64,000 bases of DNA, from the NCBI GenBank assembly GCA_934680015.1, contig CAKUSP010000004.1:74452-138451 (forward strand). Direction: 5' to 3'. Source of the stretch: an uncultured Bacteroidales bacterium. Its GTDB lineage: Bacteria > Bacteroidota > Bacteroidia > Bacteroidales > UBA932. Made by a program: the position numbers and the translations under genes. The notes beneath the pieces are model-generated. The model saw only the letters and a program-made list of their open reading frames with translations. It searched no databases and was not told where the DNA came from. Each line of letters opens with the position of its first letter. Within the stretch, counting starts at the first letter, position 1. Positions 7,795 through 17,319 of the stretch are shown here, piece after piece.

Positions 7795-10599
7795 ATGAAA
7801 AAGTTTATTTTATCAGCAACTGCTCTTCTTTTGGGAGTAGCGCTATCTGCACAGCAGATGCCACCTATCCCTGTAGATGAAGCAGTGCGTATGGGGCAGC
7901 TTGAAAATGGGCTTACCTATTACATTAGACACAACGAAGAGCCTAAAGGGCAGGCCAATTTCTACATTGCCCAGAAGGTCGGCTCTATCCTTGAAAATGA
8001 AGATCAAAGAGGCTTGGCACACTTCCTTGAACACATGTGCTTTAATGGAACCGAACATTTCCCAGGTAACTCTCTTATCAGTTATCTTGAATCTATAGGA
8101 GTGAAATTCGGTGAACAACTTAACGCCTACACTTCAATAGATGAGACAGTCTACAATATAGATAATGTGCCTGTTGTGAAATATCCTACAGCGATAGATT
8201 CTTGTCTTTGGATTTTGCATGATTGGGCCGGTTCTCTCCTTCTTGAGGATGAAGAAATCGACAAGGAAAGAGGTGTTATTCATGAAGAGTGGAGAAGCCG
8301 CCAGAATGCTCAAATGAGAATGTTTGATAAGATATTACCTGTTGTTTACCCTAATAACAAATACGGAGTCCGTATGCCGATTGGCCTAATGGAGGTAGTA
8401 GATAACTTCCCATACGAGGCTCTTCGCTCATATTATCATACATGGTATCGTCCAGATCAGCAAGGCATTGTGGTAGTAGGAGATTTCGATGTAGATGCAG
8501 TTGAAGCTAAAGTAAAGGAGATATTCTCTACACTTCCGGCAGCTCCAGCCGATGCTCCAGAAAGAGTTTATACCCAGGTAGAAGACAATCAGGATCCTAT
8601 AATAGTTACAGCTACAGACAAGGAGCAGCCATATGCAATGACATACATTTTCGTTAAGCATCCTGCTATACCTAATGAGGCTAAATCTACTATGGATTAC
8701 GCTCTTCTTCAATATGCTAACGACATGGTTTCCGCTATGGCCGCTGCTCGCATCAGTGAGATGACACAGGCATCTGACCCTGATTTTGTGGATGCAGCCA
8801 TAATGGACGGTGATTTCTTCTTGGCTAAAACTTGTGGCGCATATACAGGTGTCGCTATATATGATGAGACTAAACTTCTTCGTGGTGTTACATCACTGTA
8901 TCGCGAAATGCTGCGCATAGTACGTAATGGTTTTACCGCTACCGAGTATGAGAGAGCACGTGCCGATTATCTAGCTTCACTTGAAAGTGCATATAATCAG
9001 AGAGAAAAGAAAAATAGCGCAAGCTATTGCTCGGAATTGGTTCGTCACTTTATTGATAATGAGCCTATACCGGGGATAGAGAATGAATATGCAATGATGT
9101 CCCAAATCGTGCCGAATATTCCTGTTGAGGTCATTAATCAGTTAGTAGCTGAAGAATTTAATATTGAGAATAACCTTGTAGTAGTGAATATGCTGCCTGA
9201 AAAGGATGGTCTCACATATCCTACCGATGACGAAATTCTCGATGCTTTGCAGGCTGTAGAAGCTGAAGATATAACTCCTTACGAGGATGAAGTAAGTGAT
9301 AAGCCGCTAATTTCTAAACTTCGTAAGGCAGGAAAGGTAAAAAAGACAGAAGATTCATTATTTGGATACAAGAAACTCACACTTTCAAATGGTGTGCAGG
9401 TTTATTTGAAGTCTACTGATCTTAATAAAGACGAAGTCCTAGTACATGCATTTAGTCAAGGCGGTTCTTCACTATATCCTGATAAAGACGCTATTACATT
9501 GACATCAATCAATGAATTAATAGAGGTAGGAGGCTTGGGTGATTTCAATTCGACAGAACTTACAAAGGCTCTTGCAGGAAAAAAAGTGGGCACTAACCCA
9601 TATATAGGAAAGACAGAGGAAGGTATTAATGGTTATTCTACACCTAAGGATCTTGAGACCCTATTCCAGTTATATTACCTATATTTCACCAAACTTAGAA
9701 CAGACGAGCAGGCTTTTGCCTCATGGAAGACTAAGACTGCAGCTACTCTTGCCAATGCTGAATCTCAGCCTATGTCAGCATTCCAGGATTCACTTGTTAA
9801 TGTGGTTTACAATAACCCATTACGAATGAAGAATTTGAAATATGCTGATATAGATAAAGTAGACTATGCACGGGCAATGAAAATCGCTGCTGAACGCTTC
9901 TCTAATGTGGCTGATTTTACTTTTGTGGTAACAGGTAATGTAGATGAAGCTACATTGACTGAACTTGTATGCAAATATATAGGTTCACTCCCTGGCAAAT
10001 CCAAGAGAGAACACTATAAGAAAATAGTGGACTTTAGAGACGGGCAGAGAACTTGCCAATTCACAAAACAGATGCAGGATCCTATGGTAATCAACTACTT
10101 CCTTTATAATGTCCCTATGGAGTATAACCTTAAGAATGATATAACCACAGATCTATTAGGTTCCACTCTTGAGTTAATTCTTCACGAGGAGATACGTGAA
10201 AAGGAAGGAGGTACTTACGGCATCAGCGCTTATGTAGGTATTAACCCAGAGCCTTTGAACAAGGCAGCTCTTCAGATTGTCTATCAGACAGACCCTGCAA
10301 GATATGAGGCGCTGAATGCACGCGTCGAGGAATTAGTTAATGAATTCACCATAAGTGGTCCGCGCGTCGAAGATATTGCTAAGACTAAGGAAAATATGCG
10401 CAAAAATCATGAAGAGAACATTCATGAAAATAGTTATTGGGCAACCCTTATGACTACTTATCTAAGGTATGGTGTCGATCTGTTTGATCATTACAATGAA
10501 ACTCTGGATAGTGTAACTGCGGATGACATAAAAGCTGTATTGAAGCAGTTTATACAGGCCAATAACTATACTAAGATTATAATGGTTGGGGAAAAGTAA
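7795..10599 (+). CDS. M16 family zinc metallopeptidase (insulinase/PqqL-like)
   Basis: The protein has 934 residues from the ATG at 7795; a GTG five codons earlier would spoil the signal peptide. The leader (residues 1-20, ending LSAQQ) directs export, probably to the periplasm. The first M16 domain carries the inverted zinc motif HFLEH at residues 76-80, and a candidate third ligand in ERGVIHEEW (E158 or nearby). The second half is the inactive M16 repeat, with the REKEGGTYGISAY motif typical of that domain. Two paired M16 halves in one chain match PqqL and insulysin-type peptidases of about 930 residues, which degrade peptides inside a closed chamber. A strong terminator follows. Confidence 0.92.
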   Translation: MKKFILSATALLLGVALSAQQMPPIPVDEAVRMGQLENGLTYYIRHNEEPKGQANFYIAQKVGSILENEDQRGLAHFLEHMCFNGTEHFPGNSLISYLESIGVKFGEQLNAYTSIDETVYNIDNVPVVKYPTAIDSCLWILHDWAGSLLLEDEEIDKERGVIHEEWRSRQNAQMRMFDKILPVVYPNNKYGVRMPIGLMEVVDNFPYEALRSYYHTWYRPDQQGIVVVGDFDVDAVEAKVKEIFSTLPAAPADAPERVYTQVEDNQDPIIVTATDKEQPYAMTYIFVKHPAIPNEAKSTMDYALLQYANDMVSAMAAARISEMTQASDPDFVDAAIMDGDFFLAKTCGAYTGVAIYDETKLLRGVTSLYREMLRIVRNGFTATEYERARADYLASLESAYNQREKKNSASYCSELVRHFIDNEPIPGIENEYAMMSQIVPNIPVEVINQLVAEEFNIENNLVVVNMLPEKDGLTYPTDDEILDALQAVEAEDITPYEDEVSDKPLISKLRKAGKVKKTEDSLFGYKKLTLSNGVQVYLKSTDLNKDEVLVHAFSQGGSSLYPDKDAITLTSINELIEVGGLGDFNSTELTKALAGKKVGTNPYIGKTEEGINGYSTPKDLETLFQLYYLYFTKLRTDEQAFASWKTKTAATLANAESQPMSAFQDSLVNVVYNNPLRMKNLKYADIDKVDYARAMKIAAERFSNVADFTFVVTGNVDEATLTELVCKYIGSLPGKSKREHYKKIVDFRDGQRTCQFTKQMQDPMVINYFLYNVPMEYNLKNDITTDLLGSTLELILHEEIREKEGGTYGISAYVGINPEPLNKAALQIVYQTDPARYEALNARVEELVNEFTISGPRVEDIAKTKENMRKNHEENIHENSYWATLMTTYLRYGVDLFDHYNETLDSVTADDIKAVLKQFIQANNYTKIIMVGEK

Positions 10600-10619
10600 A
10601 CTTTTCCATGCATTTCTAA

Positions 10620-10661
10620 AAGGGCTCACGGCTTCAAATATCCGTGAGCCCTTATTTTTAT
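10620..10661 (+). terminator. rho-independent terminator
   Basis: A perfect 10-bp stem (GGGCTCACGG at 10622-10631 with CCGTGAGCCC at 10642-10651) and a 10-base loop are followed by TTATTTTTAT. It ends the M16 protease gene and separates it from the gcv operon. Confidence 0.92.
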
Positions 10662-10693
10662 GTGGCATCTGCTGATTTGCGTAAAAAAATTAT

Positions 10694-10701
10694 TATATTT
10701 G
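10694..10701 (+). promoter_or_regulatory. promoter -7 element of the gcv operon
   Basis: TATATTTG matches the Bacteroidales -7 consensus TAnnTTTG. It lies after the terminator and about 29 bases before the first gene of the operon. No clear -33 element or glycine riboswitch is visible. Confidence 0.6.
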
Positions 10702-10729
10702 CTATGATTAAAGGATTTTGGCCAGATAG

Positions 10730-11200
10730 ATGGAAGACGAAGTAAAACTATTTCCTCTCGACCCCGAGAAAACGTATTATTCTAATGACGAATTGACCCT
10801 TGACACTGAACAAGGGCCTATTACTTATAAAATGGGTATATGGATTTGTAAAGATCCTATACGTATCCATAAAATGATTATACGAGAAAAGACGCTTAAG
10901 GTAGATGAAATGGAAGTGTTCAATCCGCTTGAGAGCAAGCTTCGTCGTGCAGATCCAGATTATTTCAAGCGATATATGGGGCTTAAATTGGTGGTTGATT
11001 TTCCTGGCTATGGCACAGGAATAATTGCAAAGATACCTTTCGAGACAGATCCAGTAGGCTTTTACAAGTGGTGGAGAAAGGGAAAACACGAGGATAAGGT
11101 TTATCTCAGTTTGCCTAATCGTATTAAACTATTTCAAAAAGTAGCCATAATGGAACCTAAAATAATATTGAAAAAAGATCTTGAATTAGTAAAAGGCTGA
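10730..11200 (+). CDS. conserved-type hypothetical protein heading the gcv operon
   Basis: This 156-residue soluble protein has no signal peptide, membrane segment or catalytic motif I can name. It is charged and predicted mixed alpha/beta, with aromatic-rich stretches (DPDYFKRYMG and GFYKWWRKGK). It is the first gene after the TATATTTG promoter element, and gcvT starts 6 bases after its stop, so it should be expressed with the glycine cleavage system. Position suggests, without proof, an accessory or regulatory role in one-carbon or glycine metabolism. I do not recognise the family. Confidence 0.65.
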   Translation: MEDEVKLFPLDPEKTYYSNDELTLDTEQGPITYKMGIWICKDPIRIHKMIIREKTLKVDEMEVFNPLESKLRRADPDYFKRYMGLKLVVDFPGYGTGIIAKIPFETDPVGFYKWWRKGKHEDKVYLSLPNRIKLFQKVAIMEPKIILKKDLELVKG

Positions 11201-11206
11201 TAAATA

Positions 11207-12289
11207 ATGAAGAATACATGTTTACATGATGCTCACATAGCGTTGGGTGCTGTGATGAGCCCGTTCGCAGGCTTCGATATGCCAATACGTTACCCAGCAG
11301 GCATTATCTCCGAGCACAAGGCCGTCAGAGAAAAGGTGGGAGTTTTCGATGTCTCTCACATGGGAGAGGTCTTTATCAGTGGAGCAGACGCCTTTAACTT
11401 TGTTAATCACATATTTACTAATGACATAAACGAACTGAAACCTGGGGAAATTCTTTATGGCATGATGCTATATCCCGATGGAGGGACAGTTGATGATCTT
11501 TTGGTTTACAGAATGTTTGAACCTGATAGGTATCTTCTTGTAATTAATGCCGGGAACATAGATAAGGATGTGGATTGGATAAGATCTCACTCCGAGGGAT
11601 TCGATGTTAATATTGATCACCAGAGCGATAAATGGGGACAGATAGCCGTGCAAGGACCTGATTCGGAGAGTGTTGTAAAAGAGATTCTCGGGTTTAAAAA
11701 GGCGTCGCATTTATCTTTTTATCATTTTTATGAAGAAAATGGCATTATAATAAGCCGCACAGGCTATACAGGAGAAGACGGATTTGAGATATATGCTTCA
11801 CCAGAAAGAACGGTAGATATGTGGAATACCTTAGTCAGAGCAGGAGTTCAGCCATGTGGTCTAGGGTGTAGAGATACATTGCGATTTGAGGCAGGACTTC
11901 CATTATATGGTGACGAACTTTCAGAGTATATATCACCTGTTATGGCCGGACTATCCATTTTCTGTAAAATGGACAAACCGGATTTTATAGGGAAACAATC
12001 ACTTTCACGTCAGAAAGAACAAGGAGTAGAAAGAAAACTTGTCGGCCTTGAGGTGCTGGACAGGGCTATTCCACGTGCAGGATATCCTGTCGAAAATATG
12101 GAAGGTGAAGTAGTGGGTGTAGTTACAACAGGATATCATAGCATAAGTATAGATAAGAGTCTCGCATTTGCGATGGTGGATTCTAGTTATGCCCCGTTGG
12201 GAACTCAGTTACAGGTACGTATACGAAACAAAGTTTTCCCTGCCGTAGTTGTGAAAAAAAGATTTTACAAGACTAACTATAAGAAATAA
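11207..12289 (+). CDS. gcvT: aminomethyltransferase, glycine cleavage T protein
   Basis: The protein has 360 residues, the normal T-protein length. It transfers the methylene group from the aminomethyl-lipoyl H protein to tetrahydrofolate and releases ammonia. Family signatures include GFDMPIRYPAGIISEHKAVRE near the N-terminus, FDVSHMGEV, the folate-site region GYTGEDGFEIY, GCRDTLRFEAGLPLYG, and a C-terminal barrel ending in RIRNKVFPAVVVKKRFYKTNYKK-like sequence. It is followed 12 bases later by gcvH and then the two P-protein subunits, so most of the system is in one operon. The L protein (lipoamide dehydrogenase) is not in this window. Confidence 0.96.
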   Translation: MKNTCLHDAHIALGAVMSPFAGFDMPIRYPAGIISEHKAVREKVGVFDVSHMGEVFISGADAFNFVNHIFTNDINELKPGEILYGMMLYPDGGTVDDLLVYRMFEPDRYLLVINAGNIDKDVDWIRSHSEGFDVNIDHQSDKWGQIAVQGPDSESVVKEILGFKKASHLSFYHFYEENGIIISRTGYTGEDGFEIYASPERTVDMWNTLVRAGVQPCGLGCRDTLRFEAGLPLYGDELSEYISPVMAGLSIFCKMDKPDFIGKQSLSRQKEQGVERKLVGLEVLDRAIPRAGYPVENMEGEVVGVVTTGYHSISIDKSLAFAMVDSSYAPLGTQLQVRIRNKVFPAVVVKKRFYKTNYKK

Positions 12290-12301
12290 AACGAATTAAT
12301 A

Positions 12302-12676
12302 ATGAGTAAGATTATTCCAGGACTCCTTTACAGCGAGTCACACGAATGGGTGAAAGTAGATGGCGGTGTTGCAATAATAGGCGTATCAGATTATGCCCAG
12401 AACGAGTTAGGGGACATTACATATGTCGATATGCCACAAAAGGGAGATGAAGTCCAAAGGGGCGCAGAATTGGGCGCACTTGAAAGTGTAAAGACAGCTG
12501 CGGATTTATATAGCCCAGTAAGTGGGACCATCATTGCCACTAACAATCAAGTAGAAGATGACCCATCCCTTATAAACACAGATCCTTATACTAACTGGAT
12601 AGTTAAGGTGGAAATGTCAGATCCTAAGGAGCTTGACTCTCTGTTAAGTGCTGCGGCATACGAAAGTACATTGTAA
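12302..12676 (+). CDS. gcvH: glycine cleavage system H protein
   Basis: The protein has 124 residues. It is the lipoyl carrier that shuttles the aminomethyl group between P, T and L proteins. The lipoylation lysine is K64 in ESVKTAADLYSP, and the standard start region YSESHEWVKVDG and the D-I-T-Y-V-D-M-P strand are present. It lies between gcvT and gcvPA with short spacers, consistent with balanced co-expression. Confidence 0.97.
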   Translation: MSKIIPGLLYSESHEWVKVDGGVAIIGVSDYAQNELGDITYVDMPQKGDEVQRGAELGALESVKTAADLYSPVSGTIIATNNQVEDDPSLINTDPYTNWIVKVEMSDPKELDSLLSAAAYESTL

Positions 12677-12687
12677 TTTAGTTTATC

Positions 12688-14028
12688 ATGGAAGGTCATT
12701 TTGCATATTTTCCTCATACGGAATCAGATATAAAAGAGATGCTGAAGAGGGTGTCGTGCAGTTCTCTGGAAGAACTTTATGCTGACGTTCCGGAAGATTT
12801 TATATTCAAAGGGGAGTATGATCTTCCAGACGCCAAGAGTGAACAGGAACTTCGTGTTTTTTTCGAAGAACTTGCGTCGCAGTGTCCTTCGAAAAAAATT
12901 TTTGTAGGACAAGGAGCATACGACCACTACACGCCTTCCGTAATCGAATATTTGTGTTCCCGCAGCGAGTTTTTAACTGCATACACTCCATATCAGTCAG
13001 AGATATCACAAGGTACTTTAAGGTATATATTTGAGTATCAAAGTATGATTTGCGCTCTTACTGGACTGGATGTATCAAATGCTTCCCTTTATGATGGAGC
13101 CACATCTGCTGCAGAAGCGGTACGCATGTGCATAGCTTCTACAAAGGATAAGGACACAGTTCTAGTAAGCGAAGGGCTTTGGGCCAATGTTCGCGAGACG
13201 ATCGAAACTTATGCAAGATTCTCAGACATAAAGATAGTAACTATACCATGTAATGAAGGCCAAACTTCCTATGAAGCACTATCTAATGCCCTTAATGAGC
13301 ATGTGGCTGGGGTGATTGTTCCAGAAATTAATCGCTTCGGGCTTATTGAAGATCATAAAGGCTTTGCAGAACTTGTACATTCAGCAGGAGCTTTGTTTGT
13401 GGAATATTGCGACCCGAGTACATTGGCAGTTATAAAGACGCCTCAGGAGTGGGGCGCTGATATAGCAGTAGGGGATGCCCAAAGTTTAGGTATTCCACTA
13501 AATTATGGAGGCCCATACCTTGGTTTTATGGCGTGCAACACTTCACTTATGCGAAAGATGCCAGGAAGAATAGTAGGCCAGACTCTCGATAAAAACGGGA
13601 AACGTTCATATGTTTTAACTCTTCAAGCGCGTGAACAGCATATTCGTAGGGAAAAAGCTACCTCCAATATCTGTTCTAACCAGTCACTGATGGCTCTATG
13701 GGTTACGATTTATTTGTCTTTAATGGGCCCAGAGGGTATGAAAAGGGTGAATAATCTAAGTTACGAAGGAGCACACAGTCTAAAAACCAAATTACTGGAG
13801 ACAGGATTATTCGAAGATGTGTTTCCTGAAAAACCATTTATTAAGGAGTTTGTCCTAAAGCCTTTATGCGATGTGGCTGCGCTTCAGCAAACTCTATATG
13901 CGGCAGGATTTTTTGCCGGCCTTCTAACTCCTGATGGCTATCTAACTTTCTGTGTTACAGAAAAATACACATTGAACGACATAGAAGAGTTGGTAGAAGC
14001 AGTAAAATCTTTTAAATTAGGGAAATAA
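12688..14028 (+). CDS. gcvPA: glycine dehydrogenase (decarboxylating) subunit 1
   Basis: The protein has 446 residues and matches the N-terminal half of P protein in its two-subunit form. It forms the glycine decarboxylase with GcvPB. Recognisable segments are [34 protein letters not shown], and the [26 protein letters not shown] region (seen here as [20 protein letters not shown]). The PLP lysine is in the other subunit, as expected. It overlaps gcvPB by one base at a TAATG junction, which favours translational coupling of the two subunits. Confidence 0.95.
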   Translation: MEGHFAYFPHTESDIKEMLKRVSCSSLEELYADVPEDFIFKGEYDLPDAKSEQELRVFFEELASQCPSKKIFVGQGAYDHYTPSVIEYLCSRSEFLTAYTPYQSEISQGTLRYIFEYQSMICALTGLDVSNASLYDGATSAAEAVRMCIASTKDKDTVLVSEGLWANVRETIETYARFSDIKIVTIPCNEGQTSYEALSNALNEHVAGVIVPEINRFGLIEDHKGFAELVHSAGALFVEYCDPSTLAVIKTPQEWGADIAVGDAQSLGIPLNYGGPYLGFMACNTSLMRKMPGRIVGQTLDKNGKRSYVLTLQAREQHIRREKATSNICSNQSLMALWVTIYLSLMGPEGMKRVNNLSYEGAHSLKTKLLETGLFEDVFPEKPFIKEFVLKPLCDVAALQQTLYAAGFFAGLLTPDGYLTFCVTEKYTLNDIEELVEAVKSFKLGK

Positions 14029-15404
14029 TGAAGTACTACGATAAACTCATTTTTGAACTATCTCGAAGTGGAAGAATAGGCTTTTCGTTAAGAGAAGCTA
14101 AAGCACAAGTCTGCATACCTGATGATTTGAAAAGAAAAAAACCACTGTATCTTCCAGAAGTCAGTGAACCTGATGTAGTGCGTCACTACACTAATCTTTC
14201 TCAGATGAACTTCGGGGTGGATACGGGCTTTTATCCTTTGGGAAGTTGTACCATGAAATATAACCCTAAAATCAATGAAGAGATAAGTGCCTATCCTCAA
14301 TTCCAGAATACCCATCCTCTAATGCATTCAGAAGGGTTAGAGAAAATATACGACCTTACACAAAAGTATTTGTGTGCTATAACTGGAATGTCTCGATTTA
14401 CATTCCAGCCATGTGCAGGAGCCCACGGAGAACTCACAGGACTTATGCTTATGCGGGCCTACCATGAATCAAAGGGGGACTTTGCCCGTAAGCGTATTAT
14501 CGTCCCAGATAGTGCGCACGGCACGAACCCAGCAAGTGCCGCTATAGCAGGTCTTGAGGTGGTGGTAGTAAAATCCGGACCAGACGGCCTTGTCGATGTA
14601 AATTCTTTAAAGCCTTTATTAGGAGAAGACTTAGCGGGGATAATGCTTACTAACCCTAACACACTTGGATTATTCGAAAGAGATATTAAAGAAATAGCCG
14701 AATTAGTTCATGGTTGTGGGGGACTTCTCTATTATGATGGTGCCAATATGAATCCTCTTATGGGTATGGTGCGTCCAGGCGATATGGGATTTGATATAAT
14801 GCATCTTAACCTGCATAAAACTTTTTCTACTCCTCACGGAGGTGGCGGCCCAGGCAGTGGTCCAGTAGGTGTGTCCGAGAAACTCTCAGGTCTTATCCCA
14901 ACTATTCGCACTTCCGGCTTCCACGGAAATACTGGCGTTATCATCAAGGCATTGGCATATATATTGAGTCTTGGTAAGCAGAATATTCGCATGGTGGGTA
15001 AATTGGCCACCTTGAATGCCAATTACATAAAAGAATCACTTCGTGATAGTTACAAGCTTCCTATAGATAGCATCTGCAAACACGAATTCGTATTTGATGG
15101 ACTTAAAGAAGCCAATGGTGTTACCACTTTAGATGTAGCTAAAAGACTGCTAGATTATGGTTATCATGCTCCTACTATCTACTTCCCACTGCTATTCCAT
15201 CAGACTATAATGATAGAACCTACAGAGACGGAATCAAAGGAAACTATAGATGGTTTTATAGAAGTTATGAAGAAGATAGCCAGTGAGGCTAAATCTAATC
15301 CGGAGTTGCTTAAATCTGCACCACATGATACACCTGTTTCGCGACCAGACGAGACACTAGCCGCTCGTAATCCTATTCTAAAGTACGTTCCACCTTGTCG
15401 ATAA
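14028..15404 (+). CDS. gcvPB: glycine dehydrogenase (decarboxylating) subunit 2
   Basis: The protein has 458 residues and is the PLP-carrying subunit of split P protein. K264 in [16 protein letters not shown] is the expected Schiff-base lysine, followed by the glycine-rich loop characteristic of the family. With GcvPA it decarboxylates glycine and passes the aminomethyl group to GcvH. It is the last gene of the operon; its 3' end overlaps the convergent trmO gene by 32 bases. Confidence 0.96.
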   Translation: MKYYDKLIFELSRSGRIGFSLREAKAQVCIPDDLKRKKPLYLPEVSEPDVVRHYTNLSQMNFGVDTGFYPLGSCTMKYNPKINEEISAYPQFQNTHPLMHSEGLEKIYDLTQKYLCAITGMSRFTFQPCAGAHGELTGLMLMRAYHESKGDFARKRIIVPDSAHGTNPASAAIAGLEVVVVKSGPDGLVDVNSLKPLLGEDLAGIMLTNPNTLGLFERDIKEIAELVHGCGGLLYYDGANMNPLMGMVRPGDMGFDIMHLNLHKTFSTPHGGGGPGSGPVGVSEKLSGLIPTIRTSGFHGNTGVIIKALAYILSLGKQNIRMVGKLATLNANYIKESLRDSYKLPIDSICKHEFVFDGLKEANGVTTLDVAKRLLDYGYHAPTIYFPLLFHQTIMIEPTETESKETIDGFIEVMKKIASEAKSNPELLKSAPHDTPVSRPDETLAARNPILKYVPPCR

Positions 15405-16065
15405 CCACAGTGTCATCTTCAATGTGAAAACATACATTAACATCATAAAACAGCATTCCGTAACTTCTCATAGGGGTGCTGTTTTTGTGATATTGAGGAC
15501 GAGGGTCTTGAGCTAGGACAGTAAATAGAGCATCTAGCTGTTCAGCGCTGAAGGTGTCATTTAATTCTCTTTCTACGGCAAGACAAGACGGGATTACATC
15601 AAGACTTTTCCACTCCGTTACATCTACAAAACCACTGCAAGAGTCCGGGTGAGAGTCGCAATAACTCACATAAGGTTTTACATCATAAATAGGCGTATCA
15701 TCTGCAAGGTCAGCCCCACTTACTTCTAAAACGCCTTTTTCTATATCAACTTTTTCTAGTTTAACACATGAAAGACCTAATCTGTTAGGTCTAAATGGAG
15801 AACGGGATGCAAAGACCCCCACTTTTTGATTACCACCAAGTCTAGGTGGCCTAACAGAGAGGGAACTTCCTTCTGAATTCAGGTTAAATTCCCATATCAG
15901 CCACAAATAGTCAAAACCATCGATTCCTCTAAGTGCTTCTTCTTTAGCGTACTCCTTTTCGAATTCAACCAGGCCATGAAGCGTGCTGGCTATTCCGCTT
16001 TGCCTCGGAATGCCAAATTTTTCTTTAAAAGGCGAGTGGAATATGGCGATAGGTTTAATTTCCAT
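15373..16065 (-). CDS. trmO: tRNA (N6-threonylcarbamoyladenosine-37-N6)-methyltransferase TrmO
   Basis: The protein has 230 residues. It belongs to the TrmO/TsaA (YaeB) family, which uses S-adenosylmethionine to methylate t6A37 in tRNAs. Diagnostic segments are [18 protein letters not shown] near the start, [21 protein letters not shown], and [19 protein letters not shown]. The C-terminal part beyond the core barrel is also the usual length. Its start overlaps the end of the M23 gene upstream on the same strand by 11 bases, suggesting co-transcription. Confidence 0.93.
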   Translation of the reverse strand: MEIKPIAIFHSPFKEKFGIPRQSGIASTLHGLVEFEKEYAKEEALRGIDGFDYLWLIWEFNLNSEGSSLSVRPPRLGGNQKVGVFASRSPFRPNRLGLSCVKLEKVDIEKGVLEVSGADLADDTPIYDVKPYVSYCDSHPDSCSGFVDVTEWKSLDVIPSCLAVERELNDTFSAEQLDALFTVLAQDPRPQYHKNSTPMRSYGMLFYDVNVCFHIEDDTVVIDKVERTLE

Positions 16066-17269
16066 TTAGTATATTGGAATAGGTGGTGAATAGCGAATCG
16101 AGTTGTGGCTTGTATTGCGAAGGAAGTGGCTCGGCAGCAGGAGATTTCATCGTCAGCGGGTCTATAGGCGTGCCATTTTTCCATACACGGAAATCCAGAT
16201 GTGGCCCTGTGCTTCGCCCTGTAGATCCGACATATCCAATTACCTGTCCTTGTGTTACGCGTTTCCCTTTTTTTATGCCATTAGCAAATCCCTTTAGGTG
16301 AAGGTAACCAGTATTGTAAACGGAGTTGTGCTGTATTTTTATCATATTGCCACCACCATTATTAGTCCACCCGGCAAAAGTAACCACTCCATCTCCCAAA
16401 GCTACTACTGGGGTGCCCATAGGCGCGGCATAGTCCACACCAGTATGAGGTCGGACTTGGCCTGTTATAGGGTGCTTACGATGCATGGTGAATTTACTGC
16501 TCACTCGTGTGAATTTAAGAGGTGCCTTTAAGAATGCTTTTCTAAGGTTTTCACCTTGAGGGTTAAAATATTTGTCGCCTTTCCCAGGAATATCGAAACG
16601 AATGGCACACACTTGATCATCTCCTCTAGAGTATCTACAAAAATCCACATGATCTACACCTATCACTTCACCTTCACATACGCTTTGAGTATAGACAGTT
16701 TGGAATCTGTCACCTTTCTGAAGTCCGAAGAAATTAACTGTCCATGCATAAATATCCGCCAACTCTACGACCAGCTGGGCAGGTGCACCCTGCGCTGTAA
16801 GGTCAGCCCATAAAGAATTGTTTATCACCACATCTGCTTTTTTCTGCTGATGTTCGACCGGTTTAATATAATTCCATAAGTAGAGTGAATCTGCACATTT
16901 AAAGACAGTTACTTTTGTCTTAGAATGAGAATACACAGCATATTCGAGTTTGTGATTAAGCGAATCGCCACTATAATAGGCATCGACTCTTTGGCCAATT
17001 TTCATGCGTCTTGGGTTGAATAGCGTGTCCAATTTTGACACCAATACACTCATCGAATCTGACGGCATGCCAAGTCTTCGCAGAAGTGCTGGCAGTGTTT
17101 CATTTTTTTTAACACTAGTAGTATATAATTCGTAATCTGTAGCTCTAAAACCGATGGGAGGAATAGTCTCTGATTCTTCGACGCGTTTGTTATCTGAATG
17201 GGACTTGCAGCTATATATACTGCAAGTAAAAATAAGTATACCTAAAAAGTGAATTATCTTTTTTAACAT
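16055..17269 (-). CDS. M23-family (LytM-like) endopeptidase lipoprotein
   Basis: The protein has 404 residues. A signal peptide ends in IYSC (Cys21), so it is probably a lipoprotein facing peptidoglycan. An OapA/LysM-like N-terminal part (KNETLPALLRRLGMPSD) precedes a C-terminal M23 domain: HTGVD with H275 and D279, YLHL with H324, and GPHLDFRVW with H357. The usual H-x-H at the last site is H357-x-D359, so one canonical zinc histidine is replaced by aspartate. The protein resembles MepM-type cell-wall endopeptidases and their inactive activators; which of the two it is cannot be decided here. Confidence 0.85.
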   Translation of the reverse strand: MLKKIIHFLGILIFTCSIYSCKSHSDNKRVEESETIPPIGFRATDYELYTTSVKKNETLPALLRRLGMPSDSMSVLVSKLDTLFNPRRMKIGQRVDAYYSGDSLNHKLEYAVYSHSKTKVTVFKCADSLYLWNYIKPVEHQQKKADVVINNSLWADLTAQGAPAQLVVELADIYAWTVNFFGLQKGDRFQTVYTQSVCEGEVIGVDHVDFCRYSRGDDQVCAIRFDIPGKGDKYFNPQGENLRKAFLKAPLKFTRVSSKFTMHRKHPITGQVRPHTGVDYAAPMGTPVVALGDGVVTFAGWTNNGGGNMIKIQHNSVYNTGYLHLKGFANGIKKGKRVTQGQVIGYVGSTGRSTGPHLDFRVWKNGTPIDPLTMKSPAAEPLPSQYKPQLDSLFTTYSNILNGN

Positions 17270-17274
17270 AATTA

Positions 17275-17282
17275 CAAAAATA
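17275..17282 (-). promoter_or_regulatory. promoter -7 element of the M23/trmO unit
   Basis: The minus strand reads TATTTTTG (plus strand CAAAAATA), matching TAnnTTTG. It ends only 5 bases before the start codon at 17269, so the transcript may be leaderless or nearly so. Confidence 0.5.
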
Positions 17283-17294
17283 CTAATTATTCAT

Positions 17295-17302
17295 TAAATT
17301 TG
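17295..17302 (+). promoter_or_regulatory. promoter -7 element of the GH3/kinase/GH3 operon
   Basis: TAAATTTG matches TAnnTTTG and lies 17 bases before the start codon at 17320. It is back to back with the minus-strand element for the M23 gene. Confidence 0.6.
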
Positions 17303-17319
17303 CACTTTGCATTCGACTA

